NCBI GenBank assembly: GCA_017521365.1 | Contig: JAFXCT010000021.1 | Coordinates: 1 to 64,000, forward strand | Direction: 5' to 3' | DNA length: 64,000 bases | DNA from: Clostridia bacterium | GTDB taxonomy: Bacteria; Bacillota; Clostridia; Oscillospirales; Acutalibacteraceae | Shown here: positions 34,868 through 44,179 of the stretch, piece by piece | Layout: every line of letters begins with the position of its first letter | Position numbering within the stretch: position 1 is the stretch's first letter | Position numbers and translations under genes: made by a program | The notes under the pieces: model-generated | Databases searched by the model: none | The model's input: only the letters and a program-made list of their open reading frames with translations | Told to the model about the DNA's origin: nothing

Positions 34868-35422
34868 ATGAAAACAGTATTCAGCTTCGCAGAAGAAAAA
34901 ATGGGTAAAACCATCAACGCTCTCCACAGCGAGTATAACTCAATCAGAGCCGGCAGAGCTTCCGCTGCCGTTCTTGATAAAATCAGAGTAGACTACTACG
35001 GCACCCCGACACCCATTAACCAGCTTGCAGCAATTTCCGTTGCAGAGGCAAGAATTCTTACAATTCAGCCCTGGGATAAGAGCGTTCTCAGCGCTATAGA
35101 AAAGGCTATTCAGACCTCCGATATCGGCATCAATCCCCAGAATGACGGTAGCGTTCTCCGTCTTACTTTCCCGCCTCTCACAGAGGACAGACGTAAGGAA
35201 ATCGTAAAGACCGTACGTTCAACAGCCGAAGACTCAAAGGTTGCTATCCGCTCAATCCGCCGTGACTGCATTGACAAGCTTAAGAAAATGCAGAAGGATT
35301 CCGAAATCACCGAGGATGACCTCAAGCAGGGCGAAAAGAAAATTCAGGATACGACAGATAAGTTTATCAAGGATATCGATTCCATTGCAGCCGCAAAGGA
35401 AAAAGAGGTTATGGAGATCTGA
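34868..35422 (+). CDS. frr: Ribosome recycling factor
   Basis: A 184-residue factor that, with EF-G, splits post-termination ribosomes. Signature features are the N-terminal helical segment with RAGRASAAVLD, the VDYYGTPTPINQLA beta region, and the C-terminal LPP-like RRDCIDKLKKMQKD helix. Length is standard (185). It lies 20 bases after pyrH with ATAAGGAGAA before the ATG. Confidence 0.97.
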   Translation: MKTVFSFAEEKMGKTINALHSEYNSIRAGRASAAVLDKIRVDYYGTPTPINQLAAISVAEARILTIQPWDKSVLSAIEKAIQTSDIGINPQNDGSVLRLTFPPLTEDRRKEIVKTVRSTAEDSKVAIRSIRRDCIDKLKKMQKDSEITEDDLKQGEKKIQDTTDKFIKDIDSIAAAKEKEVMEI

Positions 35423-35423
35423 G

Positions 35424-36137
35424 ATGGGTATTGAATTACCTTGTCATATTGGCTTTATAATGGACGGTAACGGCAGGTGGGCTACCTCCCGCGGCCTTTC
35501 CCGTTCGGAGGGGCATAAGGCAGGTGCCGATGCTTTTCGCCGAATATGTGAATACGGTTGTGACATAGGTATTAAGAGTATGACCTTTTATGCCTTTTCC
35601 ACCGAAAACTGGAAGCGTCCTCCTCAGGAGGTTTCCGCAATTATGAACATCTTTCGTGACTATCTTCACGAAGCTCAGGACCGAAAGGCAGAAAATGCCC
35701 GAAAGGGTATGCATATGCATTATATGGGCGAACGTGAGGGTATGCCGGAGGATATTCTGGATTTGTTTGATACGGCTGAAAATGAATCGGTCAATCAGAC
35801 GAGAACTACCGTTAATATAGCGGTTAATTACGGCGGCAGGGCAGAGATTTTACACAGCGTTAAAAGAATTGCAAGCCGTGTTGCTGCAGGTGAGCTTGAC
35901 CCCGATTCAATAACCGAGGATATGATAACCTCTGGTCTTTATACGGCGGGTCAGCCCGAGCCCGATATTATTGTTCGCCCCAGCGGTGAACAGCGCCTTT
36001 CAAATTTTATGATCTGGCAGGCTGCTTATTCTGAATTCTGGTATACAGATAAGCTTTGGCCGGATTTTACAACCGAGGATTTTGACAAGGTTATTGAAGA
36101 TTATTCAAAAAGGCACAGACGCTTCGGCGGTGTGTAA
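35424..36137 (+). CDS. uppS: Isoprenyl transferase (undecaprenyl diphosphate synthase)
   Basis: A 237-residue cis-prenyltransferase making undecaprenyl diphosphate, the carrier for peptidoglycan and other wall glycans. The catalytic Asp14 is in FIMDGNGRWA; FYAFSTENWKRP, the GGRAEIL block and IIVRPSGEQRLSNFMIWQAAYSEFW follow as in the family. The open frame extends upstream into frr, but the start at 35424 is one base after the frr stop and matches the family N-terminus. AGGTTATGGAGA supplies the ribosome site. Confidence 0.95.
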   Translation: MGIELPCHIGFIMDGNGRWATSRGLSRSEGHKAGADAFRRICEYGCDIGIKSMTFYAFSTENWKRPPQEVSAIMNIFRDYLHEAQDRKAENARKGMHMHYMGEREGMPEDILDLFDTAENESVNQTRTTVNIAVNYGGRAEILHSVKRIASRVAAGELDPDSITEDMITSGLYTAGQPEPDIIVRPSGEQRLSNFMIWQAAYSEFWYTDKLWPDFTTEDFDKVIEDYSKRHRRFGGV

Positions 36138-36146
36138 GGTGATATT

Positions 36147-37004
36147 ATGAAAACCAGAGTAATAAGCGGTCTTTCCTTCGGATTATTGGGAATAGCTATT
36201 GTTGTTCTCACTTTCTCTCCGTTGCCCGATGTTATGGTTTATGCCATTTCTCTTATGTCGGTTTACGAGTTAATGAAAGTGTTCGGCGTAGTCAATAAGC
36301 TGATGTATGTTTTCGGTATTGGTTTTTCTGCCTTGCAGATTACATATATGGCATATTCGGCACAGCTTGGTATATCAATCAATCCTGTTCTGGCGTTGAT
36401 GATCTATTTTGTTGCCTTGCTTATGCTTACTCTTATTGATTTCGGCAGAACTACCTTTAACCACGCTGCTCTTACGGCTTTTGCCAGTATGGCTTTGCCG
36501 GGAGCACTGAGCTGTTTCCTTAAAATGAGGAATATGGTAACCGATTACGGTGATGTTCTCACAAGAGGACATATGAGATTCCTTATTTGGTTCTGTCTTG
36601 CAGGTGCTGTTTTCTCCGATACATTTGCTCTTTTTGCAGGTGTAAAGTTCGGCAAGCACAAGCTTTCCCCGAGAATCAGCCCGAAAAAGACTGTGGAAGG
36701 TCTTATCGGCGGTGTAATCGGCTCTGCTGTAATCAATATTATTGCTCTGCTTATTTGTAATGCAGTCTGTTACAAGCCATTCCCGATTCCCGTATGGCTT
36801 ATGATTCTTGTTTCTCTTGCAGTTCCGCTTGTCGGTACTCTCGGTGACCTTACTGCTTCGGCAATCAAGAGAAATTACGGCATTAAGGATTTCGGCAACA
36901 TTATTCCCGGTCATGGCGGAATAATGGACAGAATGGACAGCATAAGCTTTGTTGCACCGTTTGTTTACGCAGTGCTGTATATTTATCTTGAGCTTACTGT
37001 ATAA
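36147..37004 (+). CDS. cdsA: Phosphatidate cytidylyltransferase
   Basis: A 285-residue polytopic membrane enzyme (about eight helices) that forms CDP-diacylglycerol from phosphatidate and CTP, the branch point for phospholipids. The diagnostic C-terminal signature is present (GDLTASAIKRNYGIKD followed by GHGGIMDRMDS), along with SPRISPKKTVEGLIGG. AAGGTGATATT precedes the ATG. A hairpin lies between it and dxr. Confidence 0.95.
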   Translation: MKTRVISGLSFGLLGIAIVVLTFSPLPDVMVYAISLMSVYELMKVFGVVNKLMYVFGIGFSALQITYMAYSAQLGISINPVLALMIYFVALLMLTLIDFGRTTFNHAALTAFASMALPGALSCFLKMRNMVTDYGDVLTRGHMRFLIWFCLAGAVFSDTFALFAGVKFGKHKLSPRISPKKTVEGLIGGVIGSAVINIIALLICNAVCYKPFPIPVWLMILVSLAVPLVGTLGDLTASAIKRNYGIKDFGNIIPGHGGIMDRMDSISFVAPFVYAVLYIYLELTV

Positions 37005-37015
37005 CATAATTTGCG

Positions 37016-37048
37016 GCGAAGCGGCTGTGTGAGCTGCTTCGCCTTTTG
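37016..37048 (+). terminator. Terminator-like hairpin between cdsA and dxr
   Basis: GGCGAAGC (37016-37023) pairs with GCTTCGCC (37037-37044), followed by TTTT. It lies inside the housekeeping operon, 30 bases before the dxr start, so it may be a partial terminator or an RNA-processing site. Confidence 0.45.
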
Positions 37049-37077
37049 CTGATTTTTGAAAGGATAGCGAAACAATT

Positions 37078-38226
37078 ATGTCTGATAAAATAATTTCCGT
37101 TCTCGGCTCAACAGGCTCAATCGGTGAGCAGGCGCTTGATGTTGCAAGACTTCACGGGTACAGAATTAATGCACTTACAGCGGCAAGAAATGTTCATATT
37201 GTTGAAAAACAAGCTCGTGAATTCAAGCCCGTAAAGGTTGCAATGGCTGATGAGGATGCGGCAAATGAGCTTAAAATCCGCCTTGCAGATACCGACATTA
37301 AAGTTCTATCTGGCGTTGAAGGCGTTTGTGAATGCGCCGCCGATAATTCTCAGGCTATAGTGCTGAACAGCATTGTCGGTATGGCCGGTATGCAGCCCAC
37401 ACTTGCTGCGATTAACGAAGGCTGTAAAATAGCTCTTGCCAATAAGGAAACTCTTGTTGCGGGCGGTCAGCTTGTAATGAACCTTGCAAAGCAGAAAAAC
37501 ATTGACATACTTCCCGTTGACAGCGAGCATTCAGCAATTTTTCAGGCTCTTCAGGGTATGAATGATAAGAAAGAGCTTAAAAGAATTATTCTCACTGCTT
37601 CCGGCGGTCCGTTTTTCGGTAAAACTAAGGATGAGCTGAAAAACGCTACGGTCGAAAATGCTCTCAAGCATCCCAATTGGAGTATGGGTGCAAAAATAAC
37701 CATCGATTCTGCCACAATGATGAATAAGGGTCTTGAGCTTATTGAAGCTGTTTGGCTGTTTGACGTAGCACCAAAGAACGTGGACATAGTTGTACACAGG
37801 CAAAGCATTATTCATTCTTTGATTGAATATGTTGACAATTCCGTCATTGCACAGCTCGGTGTGCCCGATATGAGAATACCTATTCAGTATGCCTTGACGT
37901 ATCCCGAACGCTTCGTTTCGCCCGTAAGGCAGTTAAGGCTCGAAGAATGGAAAACTCTCACATTTGATGAGCCCGATTACGAAACCTTTGAGTGCATAAA
38001 TATCTGCCGAAGCGCAATAGAAAAGGGCGGACTCTGCACGGCTGTCGTTAATTCGGCAAATGAAAAGGCAAACGAGCTTTTCCGTGAAGGAAAAATCGGC
38101 TTCCTTGATATTGCCCGTCTTGTAGCCAAGGCTTTTGAGAATTCTCCGAAGATTAACGAATATACTTTAAGTGATGTGCTTGAAACAGACAGATGGGCAC
38201 GTGAATTTGTGCTTAGCAATATATAA
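37078..38226 (+). CDS. dxr: 1-deoxy-D-xylulose-5-phosphate reductoisomerase
   Basis: A 382-residue NADPH enzyme converting DXP to MEP, the first committed step of the non-mevalonate isoprenoid pathway. Motifs: VLGSTGSIGEQALDV at the N-terminus for NADPH, LANKETLVAGG, PVDSEHSAIFQALQG with the metal ligands, TASGGPF, HPNWSMGAKITIDSATMMNKGLE and VHRQSIIHS. Length is standard. ispG of the same pathway lies two genes downstream. Confidence 0.97.
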   Translation: MSDKIISVLGSTGSIGEQALDVARLHGYRINALTAARNVHIVEKQAREFKPVKVAMADEDAANELKIRLADTDIKVLSGVEGVCECAADNSQAIVLNSIVGMAGMQPTLAAINEGCKIALANKETLVAGGQLVMNLAKQKNIDILPVDSEHSAIFQALQGMNDKKELKRIILTASGGPFFGKTKDELKNATVENALKHPNWSMGAKITIDSATMMNKGLELIEAVWLFDVAPKNVDIVVHRQSIIHSLIEYVDNSVIAQLGVPDMRIPIQYALTYPERFVSPVRQLRLEEWKTLTFDEPDYETFECINICRSAIEKGGLCTAVVNSANEKANELFREGKIGFLDIARLVAKAFENSPKINEYTLSDVLETDRWAREFVLSNI

Positions 38227-38277
38227 TTGTTATATAATAAAGAGTAATTGAAGAAACATTAAGGAGGAAGCAATAAG

Positions 38278-39348
38278 TTGCTTTTGTCAATTTCCGCAGT
38301 CTGGGATAAGGCGTGGCCGATAATTTTTGCAATTCTGTTTTTCGGTGTAAATATTATTTCGCACGAGCTTGGCCATTTCAGCGTCGCCAGACTTTTCAAA
38401 ATCAAAATTAATGAATTTGCTATAGGTATGGGTCCTGCAATTCTGAAAAAGAAGGGCAAGGAAACCCAATATTCTTTACGTGTTCTTCCCATAGGCGGTT
38501 ATGTCAGTATGGAGGGTGAGGACGAGAACAGCAATGATGAAAAGGCTTTTTGCAATAAGCCCGTATGGCAGCGCTTTCTCGTTGTGCTTGCCGGTGCGGT
38601 TATTAATATTGTTTTGGGCACCGTGCTTCTTGCCGTGCTGATTTCACAGCAGAATCTCATCGGCACAACGCAGATTCACTCCTTTAAAGAGGGCTCAAAG
38701 CTTGAGGAAAGCGGTTTACAGGCTAAGGATATAATCAAAGAAATCAATGGCAGACACGTTTTTTCCGATAACGATATTTCTTACCTTATGTTTACGGATG
38801 AAGACGGTAAGATGGATTTTGTCGTTGAAAGAAACGGCGAAAAAAAGGAAATCAGCGGCGTTGAGTTTACAACCGTTGAACAAGACGGCGAAACAAAAAT
38901 TGTCTACGATATGACTATTGTCGGTGTAGAAAAATCGTTTTTGTCCGTTTCTTCAGCCGCACTCAAGCAGACCGCTTCCGTTGCAAGAATGGTGTGGATG
39001 AGTCTTGGCGATTTGGTAAGAGGAAAATACGGAATTAAGGATGTTTCGGGTGTTATCGGTACCGTCGGCATAATTGCCGAAACCGTTGAGGACTCGCAGA
39101 AAACTACCGATTATTCTGCTCTGATAAATATAATGGCATTTATATCAATAAATATCGGTGTTTTCAATTTGCTCCCCATTCCTGCGTTGGACGGCGGCAG
39201 GCTGTTCTTTATGCTTATAGAAATGATATTCCGTAAGCCTGTTCCGCAGAAATACGAGAGTTGGATTCATGCCGCAGGTCTCGTTCTGCTCCTGATATTT
39301 ATGGCGGTAGTATCCTTCAGCGATATTTTCAAATTTATTAAAGGCTGA
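38278..39348 (+). CDS. rseP: RIP-type site-2 zinc metalloprotease
   Basis: A 356-residue intramembrane protease cutting anti-sigma factors or signal-peptide remnants. The zinc motif HELGH is at residues 29-33; a PDZ domain occupies about 130-200 (GLQAKDIIKEINGRHV); the second metal-ligand motif NLLPIPALDGGRL is near 300. Four membrane helices are predicted. The start is TTG at 38278, ten bases after a full AAGGAGG; no in-frame ATG is nearer to the expected N-terminus. Position between dxr and ispG is conserved in Clostridia. Confidence 0.93.
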   Translation: MLLSISAVWDKAWPIIFAILFFGVNIISHELGHFSVARLFKIKINEFAIGMGPAILKKKGKETQYSLRVLPIGGYVSMEGEDENSNDEKAFCNKPVWQRFLVVLAGAVINIVLGTVLLAVLISQQNLIGTTQIHSFKEGSKLEESGLQAKDIIKEINGRHVFSDNDISYLMFTDEDGKMDFVVERNGEKKEISGVEFTTVEQDGETKIVYDMTIVGVEKSFLSVSSAALKQTASVARMVWMSLGDLVRGKYGIKDVSGVIGTVGIIAETVEDSQKTTDYSALINIMAFISINIGVFNLLPIPALDGGRLFFMLIEMIFRKPVPQKYESWIHAAGLVLLLIFMAVVSFSDIFKFIKG

Positions 39349-39366
39349 AAGTAAGAGGAAAACGAG

Positions 39367-40419
39367 ATGCTTGAAAGAAGAAAAACACCACGGGTTAAAA
39401 TCGGTAATATTTATATCGGCGGCAATGAACCGATAGCCGTTCAGTCAATGCTTAACCGCCGCTCCGATGATTTTGAGGGCAGTGTTGCTCAGGCAAAGCA
39501 GCTTGAAGCAGCAGGCTGTGATATAGTCCGTGCCGCCGTGCCTGATATGAAGGCGGTAAGACTTATCAGCGAGCTTAAGAATAATATTTCAATACCCGTT
39601 GTTGCGGATATTCATTTTGACTATAAGCTTGCGCTCGAATGTGTAAGCGCAGGTGTTGATAAAATTCGCATAAATCCCGGCAATATCGGCTCTGAAGACA
39701 GGGTGAAGGCTGTTGCCGATGCTTGCAGAAACGCTGGAGTACCGATAAGAATAGGCGTTAACTCCGGCTCTGTTGAAAAAGAACTGCTGAAAAAATTCGG
39801 CGGTCCGACACCCGAAGCAATGGCTGAAAGCGCAATGTACCACGCTTCATTATTGGAAAAATTTGATTTTAACGATATCGTTATTTCAATTAAATCTTCA
39901 AGTGTCCAGAATACCGTGTGTGCTTATGAAACAGTGGCACAGATGTGCAGTTATCCGCTTCACCTCGGTGTTACTGAAGCAGGCACAAAGCATATGGGTA
40001 TAATCAAGTCTGCCGCAGGCATCGGCTCGCTTCTTGCACACGGTATCGGCGATACTATCCGAGTATCCCTGACTGATGAACCGGTTGAAGAAATCAAGGC
40101 AGGCATAGACATTCTTAAGGCGCTCAATTTAAGAGAAAACTGTGTTGAAATCGTTTCGTGCCCAACCTGCGGAAGAACGAGAATCAATATGATTGAAATT
40201 GCCGACAGGGTAACAAAAGCCCTTACTGACTGCAATAAACCGCTCAAGGTAGCCGTGATGGGTTGTGCAGTTAACGGACCGGGTGAGGCAAGAGAGGCAG
40301 ATATCGGCATTGCAGGAGGGGACGGCTGCGGACTTATTTTTAAAAAAGGTGAAATAATCCGAAAAGTTCCCGAAGAAAAACTTGTTGAAGAATTATTACT
40401 TGAAATTGAAAAAATGTAA
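39367..40419 (+). CDS. ispG: 4-hydroxy-3-methylbut-2-en-1-yl diphosphate synthase
   Basis: A 350-residue iron-sulfur enzyme of the MEP pathway that reduces MEcPP to HMBPP. The N-terminal barrel has VGNIYIGG-type and PVVADIHFDYKLAL blocks; cluster cysteines occur in SCPTCGRT and MGCAVNGPGEAREADIGIAGG. This is the short bacterial form without a central insertion. AGTAAGAGGAAA precedes the ATG. polC follows in the same reading frame after 36 bases. Confidence 0.96.
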   Translation: MLERRKTPRVKIGNIYIGGNEPIAVQSMLNRRSDDFEGSVAQAKQLEAAGCDIVRAAVPDMKAVRLISELKNNISIPVVADIHFDYKLALECVSAGVDKIRINPGNIGSEDRVKAVADACRNAGVPIRIGVNSGSVEKELLKKFGGPTPEAMAESAMYHASLLEKFDFNDIVISIKSSSVQNTVCAYETVAQMCSYPLHLGVTEAGTKHMGIIKSAAGIGSLLAHGIGDTIRVSLTDEPVEEIKAGIDILKALNLRENCVEIVSCPTCGRTRINMIEIADRVTKALTDCNKPLKVAVMGCAVNGPGEAREADIGIAGGDGCGLIFKKGEIIRKVPEEKLVEELLLEIEKM

Positions 40420-40436
40420 CGAAAGGATACGCTTTT

Positions 40437-40448
40437 ATGCGTATGTAA
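40437..40448 (+). other. Three-codon mini-ORF (Met-Arg-Met-stop) ahead of polC
   Basis: ATG CGT ATG TAA lies 9 bases after a good ribosome site GAAAGGA (40421-40427). The polC ATG at 40456 has no good site of its own and begins 7 bases after this stop. It may feed ribosomes to polC by reinitiation. Alternatively, one extra base here hides a polC start at 40437. Confidence 0.4.
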
Positions 40449-40455
40449 CGAATAT

Positions 40456-43400
40456 ATGACGGGTAAGGATTTTGCCGTTTTGTTTAATCCGAGCTTAGGC
40501 TCTGATATTACCAGACGGCTTGAAGAATTTGAACATATCGAAATAAAGGTCAACACCTCGCAGAGAATTATGCTCGTCGAGGTGCTTGATGCTGTTTCAC
40601 AGGGCTTTGACGTTCAGCCGCTCGAAGCCGCACTTTGCGGTGCGCTCAAGCTTAACAAGGCAACAGTTACGCTGAATATTGTTAAGCAAGCCGACTTCGG
40701 CGGTCAAATCAATATAGAAATAGATAAAGTCAGCACACTTCTGAAAAAGCGTGTTGCCTCTGCAAACGGATTTATGAACGACGCTACCGGTGAACTCAAC
40801 GGTAACGTTTATACTGTTACCGTTTCGGCGGCAGGTGCGGCTATACTTCGCAGTATGAAGGCCGATAAGGATATTGCGGCAATTATAAAGGAACTTTACG
40901 GCGTTGACGTAAACGTTGAAATAGTTGCCGGTGCGTCTGTTAAGGAAATGACCGTAGAAGAAATGCAGCGTGCAGAGGATTCAAAGGTTGTAAAGGACAA
41001 GCCTGTTGAAAAGGTAATCAAAAAGACTTTTGAGGATTTACCAATTTGCACCGATTATGCAAAGATTATTTACGGCGAAAAAATCCAGTCGGACAGACAT
41101 CCCGTTCCGATTTCCGACATCACTCCCGAAAGCGGTACGGTTTTCGTCTGGGGTGACGTTTTCTCGCTTGAAATCCGTTCTACCAAGGACGGCAGAAACA
41201 GAATTATTACCTTTAATTTTTATGACGGTACTGCTTCGTATTCAGCCAAAATCTTCGGCGACAATATGAGCACGCAGTATATAAACGATAAGCTGAAAGA
41301 CGGTATGACCGTGCTTATCCGCGGTACGGTTATGTACGATAAATATGCCCGTGAAAACACGGTTGACGTGCGTTCAATGGCTTTGATTGATAAGCTTACC
41401 AAAACCGACGATGCACCCGAAAAGCGTGTTGAGCTGCATATGCATACCCGTATGTCTGCTATGGACGGTATGTCAGACGTAAAAGACCTTGTAAAGCGTG
41501 CAATCAAGTGGGGGCACAAGGCTGTTGCCATTACCGACCACGGTGTTGTCCAGGCTTTTCCCGATGCGGTTAAGGCCGCAAAGGGCAGCGACATAAAGCT
41601 GCTTTTCGGTATGGAAGGTTATCTTGTCAATGACATTGACGGCGATGAGAAGGATTATAAAAAGCTCCCGTCTTATCATATAATTCTTATCGCACAAAAC
41701 AATACGGGTCTTAAAAATCTGTATAAGCTTATATCGAAATCAAATCTTAATTATTATCATAAGCGTCCGAGGATACCCAAGAGTGAGTTGGAAGCATTGC
41801 GTGAGGGTATTATTGTGGGCAGTGCTTGTGAGGCAGGTGAGCTGTTCAGGGCTATGCTTCACGGCGAAAAGGACGAGGAGCTGCTCAGAATAGCATCGTT
41901 CTACGATTATATTGAAATTCAGCCGTTGGGCAACAATGCCTTCCTGCTCGACTCATCTGAATTTCCGCATATACAAAGCTATTCCGACCTTGAAAACCTT
42001 AACAGAAAGCTCATACATATTGCGGACAAGCTCGGCAAACCAGTTGTTGCAACCTGTGACGTGCATTTTCTTGATGCCGAGGACAGTATTTACAGAGCAA
42101 TACTTATGTCTGGTCAGGGCTTTAAGGATGCAGACAGACAGGCACCGCTCTATCTTCGTACCACGCAGGAGATGCTTGACGAGTTTGCATATCTCGGCGA
42201 AGAAACCGCCAAAGAGGTTGTAATTACCAACCCGGGCAAAATTGCCGATGCGGTTGACAGACTTATTCCTATTCCCAACGGTAACTTCCCGCCCGATATT
42301 CCGGGCTCGGAAGAGGAGCTTACGAGAATCTGCTGGGAAAGAGCCAAAAATATGTTCGGTGACCCCGTTCCCGAATACGTTGCACAGCGCCTTGAGAAAG
42401 AACTCACCTCAATTATCAAAAACGGTTTCGCCGTTTTGTATATGATTGCACAGAAGCTTGTTAAAAACTCCGAGGACCACGGCTATTACGTCGGCTCCCG
42501 TGGCTCTGTCGGCTCGTCTTTTGTTGCCTCAATGGCAGGTATTTCCGAGGTTATGCCGCTTGCACCGTTTTATCTTTGCAAGAAGTGTAAGCACAGCGAA
42601 TTTTTCCTCAACGGTGAGGTTGGCTCGGGCTTTGACCTGCCGCCCAAGGACTGCCCGCATTGCGGAATACCGATGATTCGTGACGGTCACGATATTCCCT
42701 TTGAAACCTTCCTCGGCTTCAAGGGCGATAAATCGCCCGATATTGACCTTAACTTCTCGGGCGAATATCAGTTCTATGCACACAGATACACCGAAGAGCT
42801 GTTCGGCATTACTCACGTTTTTAAAGCGGGTACGGTAAGTACCGTTGCTGATAAAACTGCCTTCGGCTTTGTTAAAAAATATTTTGAAGAGCGTGAAAGA
42901 AGCGTTCATAACGCTGAAACAGACCGACTTTGCAAAGGCTGTACCGGTATCAAGCGTACAACGGGTCAGCATCCGGGCGGTATGGTTATCGTTCCCAACC
43001 GTTATGAAGCGGAGGATTTTACTCCCGTTCAGCACCCTGCAGACGATGTTTCAGCCGCTTCAATTACAACTCACTTCGACTTCCATGCATTGCACGATAC
43101 AATTCTTAAGCTCGATAACCTCGGCCATGATGTTCCCACGCTTTATAAATACCTTGAGGACTTTACGGGTATATCGGTTCTTGATGCTGATGTTTGTGAC
43201 AGAAAGCTTTATGAAATGATTGTCAGCCCTGAGCCGCTCGGAATTACGGCAGAGGATATTGACTGCGAAACGGGTACTCTTTCCATACCGGAAATGGGCA
43301 CGAGCTTTGTTCGACAGATGCTTCTTGAAGCACAGCCCAAGGGCTTTGCCGACCTGTTGCAGATTTCAGGCCTTTCACACGGTACGGACGTTTGGCTTGG

Positions 43401-44178
43401 CAATGCACAGGACCTTATTCATAACGGTGTCTGTACGATTTCCGATGTTATCGGAACAAGAGATAATATTATGGTTTACCTTATGCACAAGGGTCTTGAG
43501 CCTGATATGGCGTTCAAGATTATGGAAATAGTGCGTAAGGGTAACGCAACCAAGCTGCTTACCGACCAGCATTTTGCTGAAATGCGTAAGCACAATGTTC
43601 CCGAGTGGTATATAGATTCCTGTATGAAAATCAAGTATATGTTCCCGAAGGCTCACGCCGCAGCTTACGTTATTGCAGCATTGCGCCTTGGCTGGTACAA
43701 GATTTATCATAAGGTTGCTTATTACGCTGCTTATCTTACAGTTCGAGGTGATGACCTTGATGCGTCGCTTATTATGTGCACTAAAGAGCAGGTTAGGCGC
43801 AAGATGAAGGAAATTACCGACAAGGGTAAGGAGGCTACGGCAAAGGAGCTTTCGCAGTATACTGCGCTTCAGGTGCTGCTCGAAATGAAGGCAAGAGGTA
43901 TTGAATTCCTGCCTATTGATATTTATAAGTCCGATGCTCACGTTTTCAAGATAGAGGACGGTAAGATCAGGCTTGCTTTCTCTTCACTCAACGGCACGGG
44001 CGAAAACGCCGCCAAAGCACTTGCCGCCGCAAGAGATGACGGTGAGGGTGCGTTTATGTGCGTTGATGAATTTCAGCGCAGGGCAAGCGTATCGAGCAGC
44101 GTTATTGCCGCACTTAAAGAAGCCGGTGCGCTTGACGGTCTGCCCGACAGTATGCAGATAAGCCTCTTTGAAATGTAA
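40456..44178 (+). CDS. polC: DNA polymerase III PolC, lacking the inserted 3'-5' exonuclease domain
   Basis: A 1240-residue replicative polymerase; PolC is usually about 1430-1450. Order: N-terminal domain (1-180), OB fold (about 225-310), PHP domain starting RVELHMHTRMSAMDGM near 320, palm and fingers with GSRGSVGSSFVASM and the catalytic aspartates of SPDIDLNFSGEYQ, a zinc-type CKKC...CPHC near 710-735, and the C-terminal tail ending MQISLFEM, a probable beta-clamp-binding QxSLF motif. In B. subtilis PolC a DnaQ-like exonuclease of about 200 residues is inserted in the PHP domain after the GLEVNIVDDG segment. Here GMEGYLVND (near 385) passes within about 20 residues to HIILIAQNNTGLKNLYKL, so the insert is absent. 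The frame is intact throughout. Confidence 0.95.
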   Translation: MTGKDFAVLFNPSLGSDITRRLEEFEHIEIKVNTSQRIMLVEVLDAVSQGFDVQPLEAALCGALKLNKATVTLNIVKQADFGGQINIEIDKVSTLLKKRVASANGFMNDATGELNGNVYTVTVSAAGAAILRSMKADKDIAAIIKELYGVDVNVEIVAGASVKEMTVEEMQRAEDSKVVKDKPVEKVIKKTFEDLPICTDYAKIIYGEKIQSDRHPVPISDITPESGTVFVWGDVFSLEIRSTKDGRNRIITFNFYDGTASYSAKIFGDNMSTQYINDKLKDGMTVLIRGTVMYDKYARENTVDVRSMALIDKLTKTDDAPEKRVELHMHTRMSAMDGMSDVKDLVKRAIKWGHKAVAITDHGVVQAFPDAVKAAKGSDIKLLFGMEGYLVNDIDGDEKDYKKLPSYHIILIAQNNTGLKNLYKLISKSNLNYYHKRPRIPKSELEALREGIIVGSACEAGELFRAMLHGEKDEELLRIASFYDYIEIQPLGNNAFLLDSSEFPHIQSYSDLENLNRKLIHIADKLGKPVVATCDVHFLDAEDSIYRAILMSGQGFKDADRQAPLYLRTTQEMLDEFAYLGEETAKEVVITNPGKIADAVDRLIPIPNGNFPPDIPGSEEELTRICWERAKNMFGDPVPEYVAQRLEKELTSIIKNGFAVLYMIAQKLVKNSEDHGYYVGSRGSVGSSFVASMAGISEVMPLAPFYLCKKCKHSEFFLNGEVGSGFDLPPKDCPHCGIPMIRDGHDIPFETFLGFKGDKSPDIDLNFSGEYQFYAHRYTEELFGITHVFKAGTVSTVADKTAFGFVKKYFEERERSVHNAETDRLCKGCTGIKRTTGQHPGGMVIVPNRYEAEDFTPVQHPADDVSAASITTHFDFHALHDTILKLDNLGHDVPTLYKYLEDFTGISVLDADVCDRKLYEMIVSPEPLGITAEDIDCETGTLSIPEMGTSFVRQMLLEAQPKGFADLLQISGLSHGTDVWLGNAQDLIHNGVCTISDVIGTRDNIMVYLMHKGLEPDMAFKIMEIVRKGNATKLLTDQHFAEMRKHNVPEWYIDSCMKIKYMFPKAHAAAYVIAALRLGWYKIYHKVAYYAAYLTVRGDDLDASLIMCTKEQVRRKMKEITDKGKEATAKELSQYTALQVLLEMKARGIEFLPIDIYKSDAHVFKIEDGKIRLAFSSLNGTGENAAKALAAARDDGEGAFMCVDEFQRRASVSSSVIAALKEAGALDGLPDSMQISLFEM

Positions 44179-44179
44179 T

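Noticed and set aside
38227..38277. AT-rich stretch with TATAAT before rseP as a promoter
   Set aside because: No -35 box at 16-18 bases; the best candidates are 14 or 20 away.
42529..43035. 168-residue minus-strand frame within polC
   Set aside because: Lies opposite conserved polymerase motifs; mirror of codon bias.
43375..43941. 188-residue minus-strand frame within polC
   Set aside because: Same reason; overlaps the conserved C-terminal polymerase blocks.
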